Shown here: piece after piece, positions 1 through 6,009 of the stretch
How the letters are laid out: each line of letters opens with the position of its first letter
How positions within the stretch are numbered: the stretch's first letter is position 1
Source: a virus
Virus record (IMG/VR): IMGVR_UViG_3300049847_000519
Location: 1-25,820 of that record
Reading direction: 5' to 3' (one strand)
Length of the DNA: 25,820 bases
Notes under the pieces: model-generated
What the model was told of the DNA's origin: nothing
The model's database searches: none
The model's input: only the letters and a program-made list of their open reading frames with translations
Translations under genes and position numbers: made by a program

Positions 1-362
1 CCAACTTCGAGCGCCGCATCTTTCACACCAGGCTTTCGACCGAACTTATCTTTGAAAAATGTACCCATCTCACGCCATGCGGTGTTTATAACTTCTTCGG
101 GAATATCTTCGACATCCATGACGCGTGCACATGTCCCAGCAGGTGAAGACTTGTGCTTCAGTAGCACGCACGCAAATGATCCGACGTATTCCCAGTCACG
201 ATCTTCAAAGACGGGGCCGAAAGACTTGAGCGTTTCCCAGGCTTTTCTAGCCTTTTCTGAGGATGAATCAAGTGTCTCACGATGCACGTCACGTTTAGTT
301 GAGAGCCCAGGCCTGGAAGCTTTGAGAGCGTTCAATTTTTTACTTGTGTCTTCTGTGTCCAT
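1..362 (-). CDS. Hypothetical protein, 3' end beyond window
   Basis: An open frame on the minus strand begins with ATG at 362 and stays open to the left edge, giving about 120 residues without a stop. The N-terminus reads MDTEDTSKKLNALKASRPGL and is charged; the middle (SFACVLLKH) is more hydrophobic, and the end (FFKDKFGRKPGV) looks soluble. An AGGGG ribosome-binding site lies three bases before the ATG, so the start is fairly sure although the spacing is short. No family is recognised. It is divergent from the gene at 424, with a 61-base gap that must hold both starts. The plus-strand frame over the same bases gives a low-complexity Ser/Cys-rich translation and is a shadow. Confidence 0.7.
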   Translation of the reverse strand, partial: MDTEDTSKKLNALKASRPGLSTKRDVHRETLDSSSEKARKAWETLKSFGPVFEDRDWEYVGSFACVLLKHKSSPAGTCARVMDVEDIPEEVINTAWREMGTFFKDKFGRKPGVKDAALEV

Positions 363-423
363 GTTCCCCTGTTTCTGTGTAATCAGAAGTCTTGCACTCC
401 AAAGGATTTCATGTAAAGAAAAA

Positions 424-792
424 ATGATGAAAGATTTTGAAATATCTGTGACTCGACGTGGAAAGAAATACGCTGGAATATATCCGTGCCCTGAGGGAAC
501 GCTGGAAGCGATTCAGAAATACGGTGATGACTACGTGTTCAAAGCGTTCGTAGAAAAATGGACACGAGATCGACAACAGGATTTACTTGTCGACTCTCGT
601 GCGAAAAAGGTTCGTTACTTGCGATTGGATCTCAGGAAGTTGAGCGCCTCGGAGCTTGATTCCTTGAAACGCTCTGGGCTTATGAAAGGCAAGCTTGTGA
701 AGGAAGAAAAGCCCGATGAGAGCAGCATCAATGATGCCGTCGTGCCTGACGTGCCCCAGCTCGGGGTAAAGTTTAGAAAACGCAAAGGCTGA
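424..792 (+). CDS. Small basic hypothetical protein
   Basis: A 122-residue frame starting MMKDFEISVTRRGKKY. The frame is open further upstream, but that part is antisense to the minus-strand gene ending at 1, so the start is placed at the paired ATGATG (424/427) after a weak AAAGAAAAA leader. The protein is rich in Lys, Arg, Asp and Glu and predicted to be mixed alpha/beta (KYAGIYPCPEGTLEAIQKY, then FVEKWTRDRQQDLL), ending in a basic tail (KFRKRKG). A nucleic-acid-associated role is possible but not shown. Its last 210 bases overlap the 3' end of the RuvC-like gene on the other strand, in register codon for codon. The family is unknown. Confidence 0.6.
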   Translation: MMKDFEISVTRRGKKYAGIYPCPEGTLEAIQKYGDDYVFKAFVEKWTRDRQQDLLVDSRAKKVRYLRLDLRKLSASELDSLKRSGLMKGKLVKEEKPDESSINDAVVPDVPQLGVKFRKRKG

Positions 793-1155
793 TCTTTTCT
801 TCGCAAGCCCCGCACCTTGAAGCTCCATCGGAGCCATCGTCGAGAATAGTTGCGTCCAGATCCGTGGTGAAATGAATTCGGGCACGATGGACTTCGTCGC
901 TAGAATCCCTAGTAAAACGCCGTAATTTCTGCCGAATGAAAATGTGGCACGCGCTGCTGCTCCGTGGATTGCGTGGACTTCTTCCAATGCCCAGTTTGGG
1001 GTCGCTGCATGGGATAGAAGAAGGCTGGCGAGGGGAGAGAGGATCAGGCCTGGGGAGAAGGGGTGGGTTCCTACGATGCTCCCGTCTTGTGCGAGGGTTA
1101 CGAGTGCACCTTTTGAGCCTGGATCGAGGGCTGCGATATATGGCGTTTCATCCAT
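583..1155 (-). CDS. RuvC-like Holliday junction resolvase
   Basis: This 190-residue protein has the RuvC/RNase H-fold layout. It would cut branched DNA (Holliday junctions) made during phage replication and recombination, before packaging. Visible active-site candidates are Asp11 in IAALDPGSKGALV, Glu58/Glu59 in WALEEVHAIHG, and Asp139 and Asp143 in RHDGIIDAALIG. FSFGRNYGVLLGIL (residues 73-86) matches the conserved middle segment of the family, and length is normal. The ATG at 1155 has no clear Shine-Dalgarno sequence, but starting later would remove Asp11. The last 69 codons, including both C-terminal Asp residues, are antisense to the gene at 424-792. The fold is confident; biochemical specificity (resolvase or other branch nuclease) is inferred. 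Confidence 0.85.
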   Translation of the reverse strand: MDETPYIAALDPGSKGALVTLAQDGSIVGTHPFSPGLILSPLASLLLSHAATPNWALEEVHAIHGAAARATFSFGRNYGVLLGILATKSIVPEFISPRIWTQLFSTMAPMELQGAGLAKKRSAFAFSKLYPELGHVRHDGIIDAALIGLFFLHKLAFHKPRAFQGIKLRGAQLPEIQSQVTNLFRTRVDK

Positions 1156-1185
1156 GAGAGAATAGAGTCAGGGGGGATTGGTTTC

Positions 1186-1500
1186 ATGGCAAGTAGAAAG
1201 TTACTTCTGTGTGCTGCGGTCGCGGCTTATGTTTTTCTCTGGTCCTGGTCAGCACTGGGTCGAGTACCGCGTGGAAAGCTACCGACGTGTGATCAGCTTT
1301 CGTTTTACGCATCGAAAGAATTTCAAGAAGCAGCCTTTTTTACGTGCATTGATGAGGGAATGAAGCGTGTGTGCGATGTGCGTGGACGCAAGGTTGATAC
1401 GGATGACTGTCTTAAGGCAGTAGGTAAAATTTGTCGCGAAGCACTCTCGGAATTCAATCAGGATCTAGCGCTCATGAAGCGTCGCCTTAGCTGCAAGTAG
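1186..1500 (+). CDS. Exported cysteine-rich small protein
   Basis: A 104-residue protein with a typical Sec signal peptide: basic start (MASRK), hydrophobic core (LLLCAAVAAYVFLW) and a likely cut near Ala23-Leu-Gly25. The mature part of about 79 residues carries six cysteines (LPTC, FFTC, KRVC, DDC, KIC, LSC), an even number that suggests three disulfides in the periplasm. The rest looks helical and charged. AGGGGGGA, eight bases before the ATG, is a strong ribosome-binding site. It is divergent from ruvC with a 30-base gap and followed by about 170 untranslated bases containing hairpins. Function is unknown; export and cysteine pairing fit an envelope role during infection. Confidence 0.75.
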   Translation: MASRKLLLCAAVAAYVFLWSWSALGRVPRGKLPTCDQLSFYASKEFQEAAFFTCIDEGMKRVCDVRGRKVDTDDCLKAVGKICREALSEFNQDLALMKRRLSCK

Positions 1501-1529
1501 TCTATTGCATTCCCTGAGAGAGAAATAGA

Positions 1530-1565
1530 AAGGGCCCAGCGAGTCTTGACGACTGGTGAGCCCTT
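1530..1565. terminator. Imperfect hairpin after the exported protein gene
   Basis: AAGGGC (1530-1535) can pair with GCCCTT (1560-1565). Inside, CCAG can pair with CTGG, and AGTC with GACT across the loop TTGAC. It lies 30 bases after the stop at 1500. No U-run follows, so intrinsic termination is doubtful; it may instead protect the 3' end of the mRNA. Confidence 0.3.
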
Positions 1566-1590
1566 GTGAAACCTAACTAGCACGCAAATG

Positions 1591-1637
1591 CTATTGCTGA
1601 TGTCTTTTCTCGCAATTCTGCGAAACATTAGCAATAG
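1591..1637. repeat. Long inverted repeat upstream of replication operon
   Basis: CTATTGCTGATGT (1591-1603) pairs with ACATTAGCAATAG (1625-1637), with one G-T wobble. A smaller TCGCA/TGCGA stem with loop ATTC sits inside. A further CTATTGC copy lies at 1502-1508. The element ends 32 bases before the start codon of the replication initiator-like gene and is followed by AT-rich sequence (TAAAATACAAATTTTT). It could be a terminator, an operator, or a binding site for the initiator encoded next to it. Confidence 0.5.
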
Positions 1638-1669
1638 TAAAATACAAATTTTTAAGGGGATGGACATCA

Positions 1670-2413
1670 ATGGCACGCATTCGTTATTTGAAACCTGAAA
1701 CGGCAACTGATGAGGTTTTAGCTAAGGTTTCCATTTTAGCGCGACTTTTTTATCGAGATCTTTGGTGCCATATGGACCGTCAAGGCGTGGTTGAGAACTC
1801 CCCAAAAATGCTCAAAGGTAAGATTTTTCCATTCGATGATTCCATCACTGGGAAGAAAGTTGAGGGATTAATAAACGAATTAGTCGGGATAAAGAGATTG
1901 TTCAGATTTATTTACAACAATAAAGATATGTTATTCTGTCCAAGTTTGAGGAAGCATCAAAATTTCCATCCAAGTGAGCGACCTCATTGGAATATTCCGG
2001 AGAGCAACTTACTAGCAGCTTGTAAGCAACCTGCTGAGCAGTATACAAGCACAATGGGTAATGGGGAATTGGTAATTGGTAATGGGGAAGCCTCCGAGCA
2101 GCTGCGCTGCGTCGAGGGCGCCGTCGGATTGGAGGATTTCTGGGGGATATTTAGAGACAGAGGAGTTAGCTCGGATAATCAGGAAAAGTTACTTAGGGCA
2201 TTTCCTGATCCGGTTTGGGTTCGGCATGAAATTCACAAAGCCATTTCTTGGGAGTCAGCAAATCCAAGACGGAAGAAAAAAAACTTTGCGCCTTTCTTGC
2301 ACCGCTGGTTAACCAAGGGCTGGGATCAATTTCGTTCAACGCCGTCTCCCTCAATTCGAAAAGAAGTGTCAGCTGAGGAAGCTCTGAAATTAATTGAGGC
2401 TGGAAAATTATGA
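1670..2413 (+). CDS. Phage replication initiator / replisome organiser-like
   Basis: A 247-residue protein whose N-terminus follows the pattern common in phage replisome organisers with a winged-helix N-domain: MARIRYLKPE, then LARLFYRDLWCHMDRQG, then KMLKGKIFPFDD and SLRKHQNFHPSERPHW (residues 1 to about 110). A polar linker follows. The C-terminal part (WGIFRDRGVS, KKKNFAPFLHRWLTKGWDQF) resembles the helical tail that contacts helicase or DNA in such proteins. It probably binds origin DNA and recruits the helicase encoded by the next gene, whose ATG overlaps this stop (ATGA at 2410-2413). AAGGGGAT lies upstream of the chosen start, and a long inverted repeat ends 32 bases before it. Family assignment is by pattern; the origin-binding role is inferred. 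Confidence 0.7.
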   Translation: MARIRYLKPETATDEVLAKVSILARLFYRDLWCHMDRQGVVENSPKMLKGKIFPFDDSITGKKVEGLINELVGIKRLFRFIYNNKDMLFCPSLRKHQNFHPSERPHWNIPESNLLAACKQPAEQYTSTMGNGELVIGNGEASEQLRCVEGAVGLEDFWGIFRDRGVSSDNQEKLLRAFPDPVWVRHEIHKAISWESANPRRKKKNFAPFLHRWLTKGWDQFRSTPSPSIRKEVSAEEALKLIEAGKL

Positions 2414-3315
2414 GCGGAAAAAAAACCGAACCTACTCATATTGAAAACATGAGAGACGTATTCGAAGCGATGATGGAAGATCGGATGAATCCTCCGCCTT
2501 CGATTCTTCTCCCCAATTGGCCGATCTTCAATCAGATCACGGGAGGCTTTCGCATGAATGAGTTTTCAATCATCACGGGATCGACTGGTGTTGGGAAAAC
2601 GACTGTGTTAGCAAATATTTCTTATCAGCTGATGTTAGCTCATGCAAAACAACTCGTGATGTCGGTAGAAACTGGAGCACGTGATTACATGGCAAGAGTG
2701 ACAAGTGTATTCGCTGGTCTAGATTTAAATACTGGCGAAGCTGTGAAGCCTGAAGTGTTCTCGAAAATCATCGACGATCACCAGCAACACATTCTTGGAA
2801 ATTCTACTTTCTTTTCTCTCTACGAAGATCGAATCAGTGTGGAGCAAATCAAACAAGATATTAAATACGCAGTAGATAAATTCGGAGTGCAAATAGTATT
2901 CATAGACAATTTAAATTATCTGATGGAAGTAACAAGATCGATCGATGCTGTTATCGAAATGGACCGAGTGATTCACGAGCTGATTGTATTTTGTAAGCAG
3001 ACGAAAGTTCACATCGTGATGGTAATGCATGCGAGGAAGCCAGATTCAGACAAAGTAGATTTTGGAAGACTTGAAAATGAATTTCAAATCAAGGGAAGTT
3101 CAACAGCTGTGCAAGAAGCACAGAATGTTTTTTTATTTAACCGACCAAGAAAAAGAGATGTGGAAGATGGAAAAAGAAAATCAACAGACAGAGAAATTAT
3201 CTTTGCAAAAATGCGCAGACGCGGAACGTATATCGGAGCTGAGCTCGTCTTCGAGAATAGGAATACGAAATACTTCGAAAAGTCATTTTCTAACTTTTCT
3301 GGGAGCCTTGACTAG
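2410..3315 (+). CDS. DnaB-type replicative helicase (RecA-like domain)
   Basis: A 301-residue ATPase corresponding to the C-terminal RecA-fold domain of DnaB/T7 gp4-type helicases. Walker A is GSTGVGKTT (residues 57-65), Walker B is QIVFID (161-166), and VMHARKP (205-211) contains the conserved His region. SSTAVQEAQNVFLF (230-243) and KMRRRGTY (267-274) match later helicase motifs, including a likely arginine finger. The NWPIFNQITGGFRMNEFSII lead-in is typical. No DnaB N-terminal domain or primase domain is present, so it is a short form that should hexamerise and unwind the fork. Its start overlaps the initiator gene by four bases, indicating coupled translation. Confidence is high for fold and general role. 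Confidence 0.88.
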   Translation: MSGKKTEPTHIENMRDVFEAMMEDRMNPPPSILLPNWPIFNQITGGFRMNEFSIITGSTGVGKTTVLANISYQLMLAHAKQLVMSVETGARDYMARVTSVFAGLDLNTGEAVKPEVFSKIIDDHQQHILGNSTFFSLYEDRISVEQIKQDIKYAVDKFGVQIVFIDNLNYLMEVTRSIDAVIEMDRVIHELIVFCKQTKVHIVMVMHARKPDSDKVDFGRLENEFQIKGSSTAVQEAQNVFLFNRPRKRDVEDGKRKSTDREIIFAKMRRRGTYIGAELVFENRNTKYFEKSFSNFSGSLD

Positions 3316-3691
3316 AATTCATCAGGAAATAAATGCACTCGGAATTAAAGCTCAACATGGATTCGGTGATGGTCTTGAGGATCCTGAGATTCTTCTTGGA
3401 ATGATTGGTTCAAAAATAAATAATGGTAAGACTCACGAGGAAGCAGTTAGTAAATTAGAGTCTGGCGAAATTACAATCGAAGAATATTGTGATCGCATGA
3501 TTAAACTCGTTCAGGAATTTGCAAGACTAGTTTCAATCACTAAGTTGCACAGTAGCATAGATAGATTTCAGGCTAAGAGATTAGCTGAGAGAGTTGAAGC
3601 CGCATCAGGTTTGAAAGTTGATCCATGGCTCGCAGAAAAATATGAGAACATGCAAAAAGAATTCAATCAGTTTCGGGAGATACAGAATTAA
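3308..3691 (+). CDS. Small helical protein after the helicase
   Basis: About 127 residues starting with TTG at 3308 (TRIHQEINALGIKAQHGFGD), overlapping the helicase stop by eight bases. In-frame ATGs lie far upstream at 3062 and 3077, but using them would read some 250 bases of helicase in another frame. The next internal ATG, near 3401, would delete sequence that looks coding. GGGAG lies only two bases before the TTG, so the start is uncertain. The protein is charged and mostly helical (KTHEEAVSKLESGEITIEEYCDRMIKL, split by turns) with a possible coiled-coil end. It is the third gene of the replication operon. Its function is unknown. Its 3' end overlaps the convergent gene by 29 bases. Confidence 0.6.
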   Translation: MTRIHQEINALGIKAQHGFGDGLEDPEILLGMIGSKINNGKTHEEAVSKLESGEITIEEYCDRMIKLVQEFARLVSITKLHSSIDRFQAKRLAERVEAASGLKVDPWLAEKYENMQKEFNQFREIQN

Positions 3692-4016
3692 CTTTCTTTT
3701 TAGCTTTAACTTTCTGAAACTGATTAATCTCTGCAAGCTGTTCATCGGGACTCAAACCATTCCATCGATCTGCAAGCATCACGAGTGAGCCTCCATTCGG
3801 AAGATACACGCGAACGATTCCTAATTCTTGGATTACGTCATCGAGGACGATTCCATGCGTGCGACATACTTTCGCATACTCACGAGAGAGATCTCCCCAT
3901 GTGAGTGTGGAGGCATAAAACTCACGAATGTATGTGAGCTGTTCACGGAGCTTCGCACGCAAGCCATCTAGCCATGCTCCACGCTCAAGATTACTTAACT
4001 CTTTTTTCGCTGCCAT
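3663..4016 (-). CDS. Hypothetical protein, last gene of leftward operon
   Basis: A 117-residue protein starting MAAKKELSNLERGAWLDGLR. The frame also has ATGs at 4067 and 4028, but the one at 4016 has GGAGG five bases upstream and overlaps the previous gene by only 26 bases. It begins with amphipathic helix (LRAKLREQLTYIREFYA); a motif-like segment (LTWGDLSREYAKVCRTHGI) could be helix-turn-helix, and the tail is Lys-rich. A small DNA-binding regulator is possible; no family is recognised. The stop overlaps the convergent replication-operon gene by 29 bases. Confidence 0.65.
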   Translation of the reverse strand: MAAKKELSNLERGAWLDGLRAKLREQLTYIREFYASTLTWGDLSREYAKVCRTHGIVLDDVIQELGIVRVYLPNGGSLVMLADRWNGLSPDEQLAEINQFQKVKAKKKVNSVSPETD

Positions 4017-4410
4017 CGTCGCCTCCATCACGCTTCGAGAATTGATATTGAAATAGTGGCATGTCACTCATGGTTCGAGATTCATTGTCGATGATCGTGA
4101 GATGTAAATTGCCATGAACTATTGTGAGAATGAATTGTCGATCTGACTTTTCAGTAGGGTCAGCAAAGTGAACATCAAGATCTTCGTGAAGCAGATTCAA
4201 TCCGAGCTGCAACGTGGGTGCGAGCAATACATGCGAAACGGAGCTTTGCAGGCTACCAATTGCGCCATGAAGAAAGGTCCTAGCAATCAGCTTTGCAATC
4301 CCATCCTCGCTGCCCCCTTCCACGTAAAGGCGCAGGAACGCATTTCCATTGGCACCAATCACAGAGATCTTCGATCGGAGGATTCTATTTCTAAGCTGCA
4401 TTGTCGCCAT
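3991..4410 (-). CDS. Hypothetical protein
   Basis: A 139-residue frame (MATMQLRNRILRSKISVIG) whose start overlaps the stop of the zinc-binding gene upstream by 20 bases. An alternative ATG at 4401 is better spaced from the GGGATGG stretch and may be the true start. The protein alternates short beta-like hydrophobic runs (FLRLYVEGG, FILTIVHGNLHLTIID) and lacks a signal peptide or membrane segment. The IARTFLHGAIGSL and LQLGLNLLHEDLDVHF pieces suggest a compact alpha/beta domain. The Asp/Lys-rich end (KRDGGDDGSEKRVK) overlaps the next gene. No family is recognised. Confidence 0.6.
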   Translation of the reverse strand: MATMQLRNRILRSKISVIGANGNAFLRLYVEGGSEDGIAKLIARTFLHGAIGSLQSSVSHVLLAPTLQLGLNLLHEDLDVHFADPTEKSDRQFILTIVHGNLHLTIIDNESRTMSDMPLFQYQFSKRDGGDDGSEKRVK

Positions 4411-4648
4411 CCCAGTTAGAGTCGCAATTCATACAGAGACCATTCAATCCATCTTCAGCGTCAGCTGATTCGCAATTCTTGCACACGCTCTCCATGCATG
4501 GGACACATAAGTCGTAATGGTTCATTGGTGAAAGTACGATCTTCCCGCGATGACCGCATCGCTCGCATTTCTTCTCGACTCGGAGTCGTCTTGCTTCGTC
4601 TTTCGTGATCCCAACCATCAACTCGAAATAATCTTTACCGTCACTCAT
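4391..4648 (-). CDS. Small zinc-ribbon protein
   Basis: An 85-residue protein with four CxxC knuckles: CERC (near residue 28), CVPC, CKNC and CMNC. This is enough for two structural zinc sites. The first is flanked by basic residues (RRLRVEKK), the last by an acidic end (NWDGDNAA). Such proteins usually mediate protein-protein or nucleic-acid contacts. GAGAGGA sits nine bases before the ATG at 4648. The gene starts three bases after the small lipoprotein gene stops and overlaps the next gene, so it belongs to the leftward operon. The function is not known. Confidence 0.75.
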   Translation of the reverse strand: MSDGKDYFELMVGITKDEARRLRVEKKCERCGHRGKIVLSPMNHYDLCVPCMESVCKNCESADAEDGLNGLCMNCDSNWDGDNAA

Positions 4649-4651
4649 GAT

Positions 4652-4765
4652 CTATTTTCCTCTCAGTAATCGGATTGCATGTCCCGCATCTCTTGCTAAC
4701 TTGCATCCCGTGAATGCTGAAGTCGAAAGAATTGCAATCATGATTGCTATTGCAAATCGATTCAT
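4652..4765 (-). CDS. 37-residue predicted lipoprotein
   Basis: A short gene that length-based gene finders are likely to miss. It reads MNRFAIAIMIAILSTSAFTG, then Cys21 and KLARDAGHAIRLLRGK. The first 20 residues are a lipoprotein signal peptide with lipobox FTG-Cys21. The mature peptide is only 17 residues, cationic and probably amphipathic. The ATG at 4765 overlaps the TGA of the upstream lipoprotein gene (ATGA), so translation is probably coupled. Size and topology resemble o-spanin (Rz1) or small entry-exclusion lipoproteins, but there is no proline-rich stretch and no clear i-spanin partner, so neither role is assigned. Confidence 0.6.
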   Translation of the reverse strand: MNRFAIAIMIAILSTSAFTGCKLARDAGHAIRLLRGK

Positions 4766-5094
4766 TTTGACACCTGCTCAATCTGTATTCGCTGCACTGG
4801 CATTGCAGTCGTATTGAAGTCGCCCTGACGTCCGAATGCTCGCACCTTGCCGTCTTGAATCATCACGTAGTAGGGGCTCGGACGATTCAGAATGCGGTTA
4901 TCGCTCGTTTCGAATAGTCCGTAGTTCAGGAATCTGATGCCTGGCGCTTCGGATACGCTTGTGGGGTCACCCATGACCTCCAGAACTGAATCCTCACTCA
5001 TTCCCAATCGAAGGTGTGCAATTTTCCCAGACGTCGCACAGCCGCTCCAGACGACGAATAAGGCCATTAACGAAATTAGTTTAATTACTCTCAT
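4762..5094 (-). CDS. Lipoprotein with BamE/SmpA-like domain
   Basis: A 110-residue protein with a lipoprotein signal peptide (MRVIKLISLMALFVVWSG before Cys19) followed by a segment of the BamE/SmpA/OmlA pattern: KIAHLRLGMSEDSVLEVMGD, then PTSV, a Tyr-containing strand (FLNYGLF) and YYVMIQDGKVRAFG. In bacteria this fold sits on the inner leaflet of the outer membrane and helps beta-barrel assembly. A phage copy could interfere with a receptor or with assembly, but that is inference. An AAAGGGAAAAC ribosome-binding region precedes the ATG at 5094, which also overlaps the stop of the upstream membrane-peptide gene. Confidence 0.75.
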   Translation of the reverse strand: MRVIKLISLMALFVVWSGCATSGKIAHLRLGMSEDSVLEVMGDPTSVSEAPGIRFLNYGLFETSDNRILNRPSPYYVMIQDGKVRAFGRQGDFNTTAMPVQRIQIEQVSK

Positions 5095-5237
5095 TTTGTT
5101 TTCCCTTTCGATTTAGGAATTGGTTTGACTATCTCGACGACTTCAATTTCGTCTACCGTCTCCGAAGGAGACTCCGGATTGCTAAGTACGATCGTCGTAC
5201 AGATTGCATTGAATGCGATGAATGCGGCGATGATCAT
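5091..5237 (-). CDS. 48-residue single-pass membrane peptide
   Basis: A short gene bracketed by ATGA overlaps on both sides (start at 5237 in the stop of the preceding gene; stop at 5091 in the start of the lipoprotein gene). The peptide begins with a hydrophobic segment (MIIAAFIAFNAICTTIVL) that could be a membrane anchor or uncleaved signal. It continues with an acidic stretch (SNPESPSETVDEIEVVEI) and ends in a basic Pro/Lys tail (KPIPKSKGKTK). Exact fitting between its neighbours is the main evidence that it is real. A membrane role in the same envelope cassette is likely; no family is recognised. Confidence 0.62.
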   Translation of the reverse strand: MIIAAFIAFNAICTTIVLSNPESPSETVDEIEVVEIVKPIPKSKGKTK

Positions 5238-5521
5238 TTTGCTCTCCAACTGCAAGTGAATGCACTACCGAATTTCTTACTGAAGAACTTCGCCGTATCA
5301 ACTCCGAGTTGTTTCAGTGTTTCAATTGCTGAGTCGCGATTGAATTCTTTCTTCTCGTTGTTTGAATACTTAATCCAGTACGGTCCGAGTGGAAGTTCTT
5401 TGTCTGCTGTGTTCATAGCTAATAGTCGCAGATCCTCTTCGAGCTCTAATTGCTCTGACTTGTAGCCGTTGATCAGGGCCTGTAATTCTGCACATCGCTG
5501 TGCTTTTTTTTCGGGAGTCAT
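5234..5521 (-). CDS. Coiled-coil-like protein, first gene of leftward operon
   Basis: A 95-residue protein starting MTPEKKAQRCAELQALINGY. The frame is open back to 5566, but the ATG at 5521 has GGAG nine bases upstream and a small hairpin just before that. Residues 5-50 form a probable coiled coil (KSEQLELEEDLRLLAMN). A compact domain follows (LGPYWIKYSNNEKKEFNRD, then TLKQLGVDTAKFFSKKFG). It resembles small cytoplasmic phage early proteins, but no family is named. It leads the operon and its stop is fused to the start of the membrane-peptide gene. Confidence 0.65.
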   Translation of the reverse strand: MTPEKKAQRCAELQALINGYKSEQLELEEDLRLLAMNTADKELPLGPYWIKYSNNEKKEFNRDSAIETLKQLGVDTAKFFSKKFGSAFTCSWRAK

Positions 5522-5534
5522 GATTTGTTTCTCC

Positions 5535-5549
5535 ATGCTCGTAGAGCAT
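5535..5549 (-). promoter_or_regulatory. Leader hairpin abutting ribosome-binding site
   Basis: ATGCTC and GAGCAT form a six-base-pair stem with a three-base loop directly upstream of the GGAG site that serves the first gene of the leftward operon. A hairpin touching the ribosome-binding site could tune translation of the coupled gene chain. The pairing is seen; the effect is inferred. Confidence 0.4.
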
Positions 5550-5588
5550 TGCATCGATCGTGCCACCCTCAGGGACGATATGTCGATA

Positions 5589-5650
5589 GGTGACGCATTA
5601 GGTGACGTGTACTGTCAGTTCGGGTGACGCACTAGGGTCGATTGGTGACG
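5589..5650 (+). repeat. Four phased GGTGACG direct repeats
   Basis: Exact GGTGACG copies start at 5589, 5601, 5623 and 5644. Spacings of 12, 22 and 21 bases are close to one, two and two DNA helical turns, so a bound protein would sit on roughly one face. This is the pattern of iterons or tandem operators. Likely readers are the initiator-like protein at 1670 or a regulator encoded outside the window. Confidence 0.6.
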
Positions 5651-5666
5651 ATAACCGTCATTGTGC

Positions 5667-5679
5667 GTTGCAGTGCAAC
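5667..5679. promoter_or_regulatory. Perfect 13-base palindrome
   Basis: GTTGCA-G-TGCAAC is a perfect 6-1-6 inverted repeat just downstream of the GGTGACG array. Size and symmetry fit a dimeric repressor or initiator site. Its position between divergent operons supports a regulatory role; no binding protein is identified. Confidence 0.4.
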
Positions 5680-5710
5680 ATATGATCACGGCCTATCGAC
5701 CCTGAGCTAC

Positions 5711-5740
5711 TTGACATAATCCAGCCCGTCTACCGATAGC
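5711..5740 (+). promoter_or_regulatory. Weak candidate rightward promoter
   Basis: TTGACA (5711-5716) is a perfect sigma70-type -35 hexamer. An 18-base spacer leads to GATAGC, a poor -10 element with three matches. If used, it would transcribe the foldable segment at 5739-5797. Only the -35 box is convincing. Confidence 0.25.
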
Positions 5741-5797
5741 CAACTAGAGTTGGCACTCACCTGCAGCATATTCGATATGAGCGATACAGGCAGGTGA
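5739..5797 (+). other. Foldable segment, possible structured RNA
   Basis: Three pairings occur within 59 bases: GCCAACT (5739-5745) with AGTTGGC (5748-5754); TCACCTGC (5757-5764) with GCAGGTGA (5790-5797); and, inside the latter, CATAT (5767-5771) with ATATG (5775-5779). This gives two adjacent hairpins, the second with a branch. No tRNA arms or T-loop consensus are seen. It could be a small RNA, a leader, or DNA structure at an origin. Confidence 0.35.
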
Positions 5798-6009
5798 AAG
5801 GCCCTCGTCCCCACCCGAAAGGAACACCGTTTTCCTAAACCAACGCATGCCAGCAAACCCAGCTCAACCCCCGGATCCACCCGAGATCGTGGATCGTAGG
5901 GCAAACCAGGCCCTAACAGCCCCTAGCCAGCCTGTATTCGATCCCAGCCATGGTCCAGGTACCCCCTTGATCCATGACCTAGGCTAGGCATGAATCTAAT
6001 TAGTAAGAA

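Noticed and set aside
52-423. N-terminal extension of the plus-strand frame that ends at 792
   Set aside because: It is antisense to a minus-strand gene with its own ribosome-binding site. The translation is Ser/Cys-rich with no domain, so the gene starts at 424.
936-1165. Two plus-strand frames opposite ruvC
   Set aside because: Gly/Arg/Leu-rich translations antisense to a well-defined nuclease; they are shadows.
3062-3307. ATG starts at 3062 and 3077 for the gene ending at 3691
   Set aside because: They would read about 250 bases of conserved helicase sequence out of frame; the resulting Lys/Gln/Ser-rich sequence looks like a shadow.
5589-5650. CRISPR array
   Set aside because: Repeats are only seven bases, spacers are 5 to 15 bases, and no Cas gene is near.
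5739-5797. tRNA gene
   Set aside because: Stems are present, but no acceptor/T-arm arrangement, TTCGA-type T loop or anticodon arm can be fitted.
5707-5904. Minus-strand frame of 65 codons in the control region
   Set aside because: No ribosome-binding site, no family pattern, and it overlies many inverted repeats that better explain the bases.
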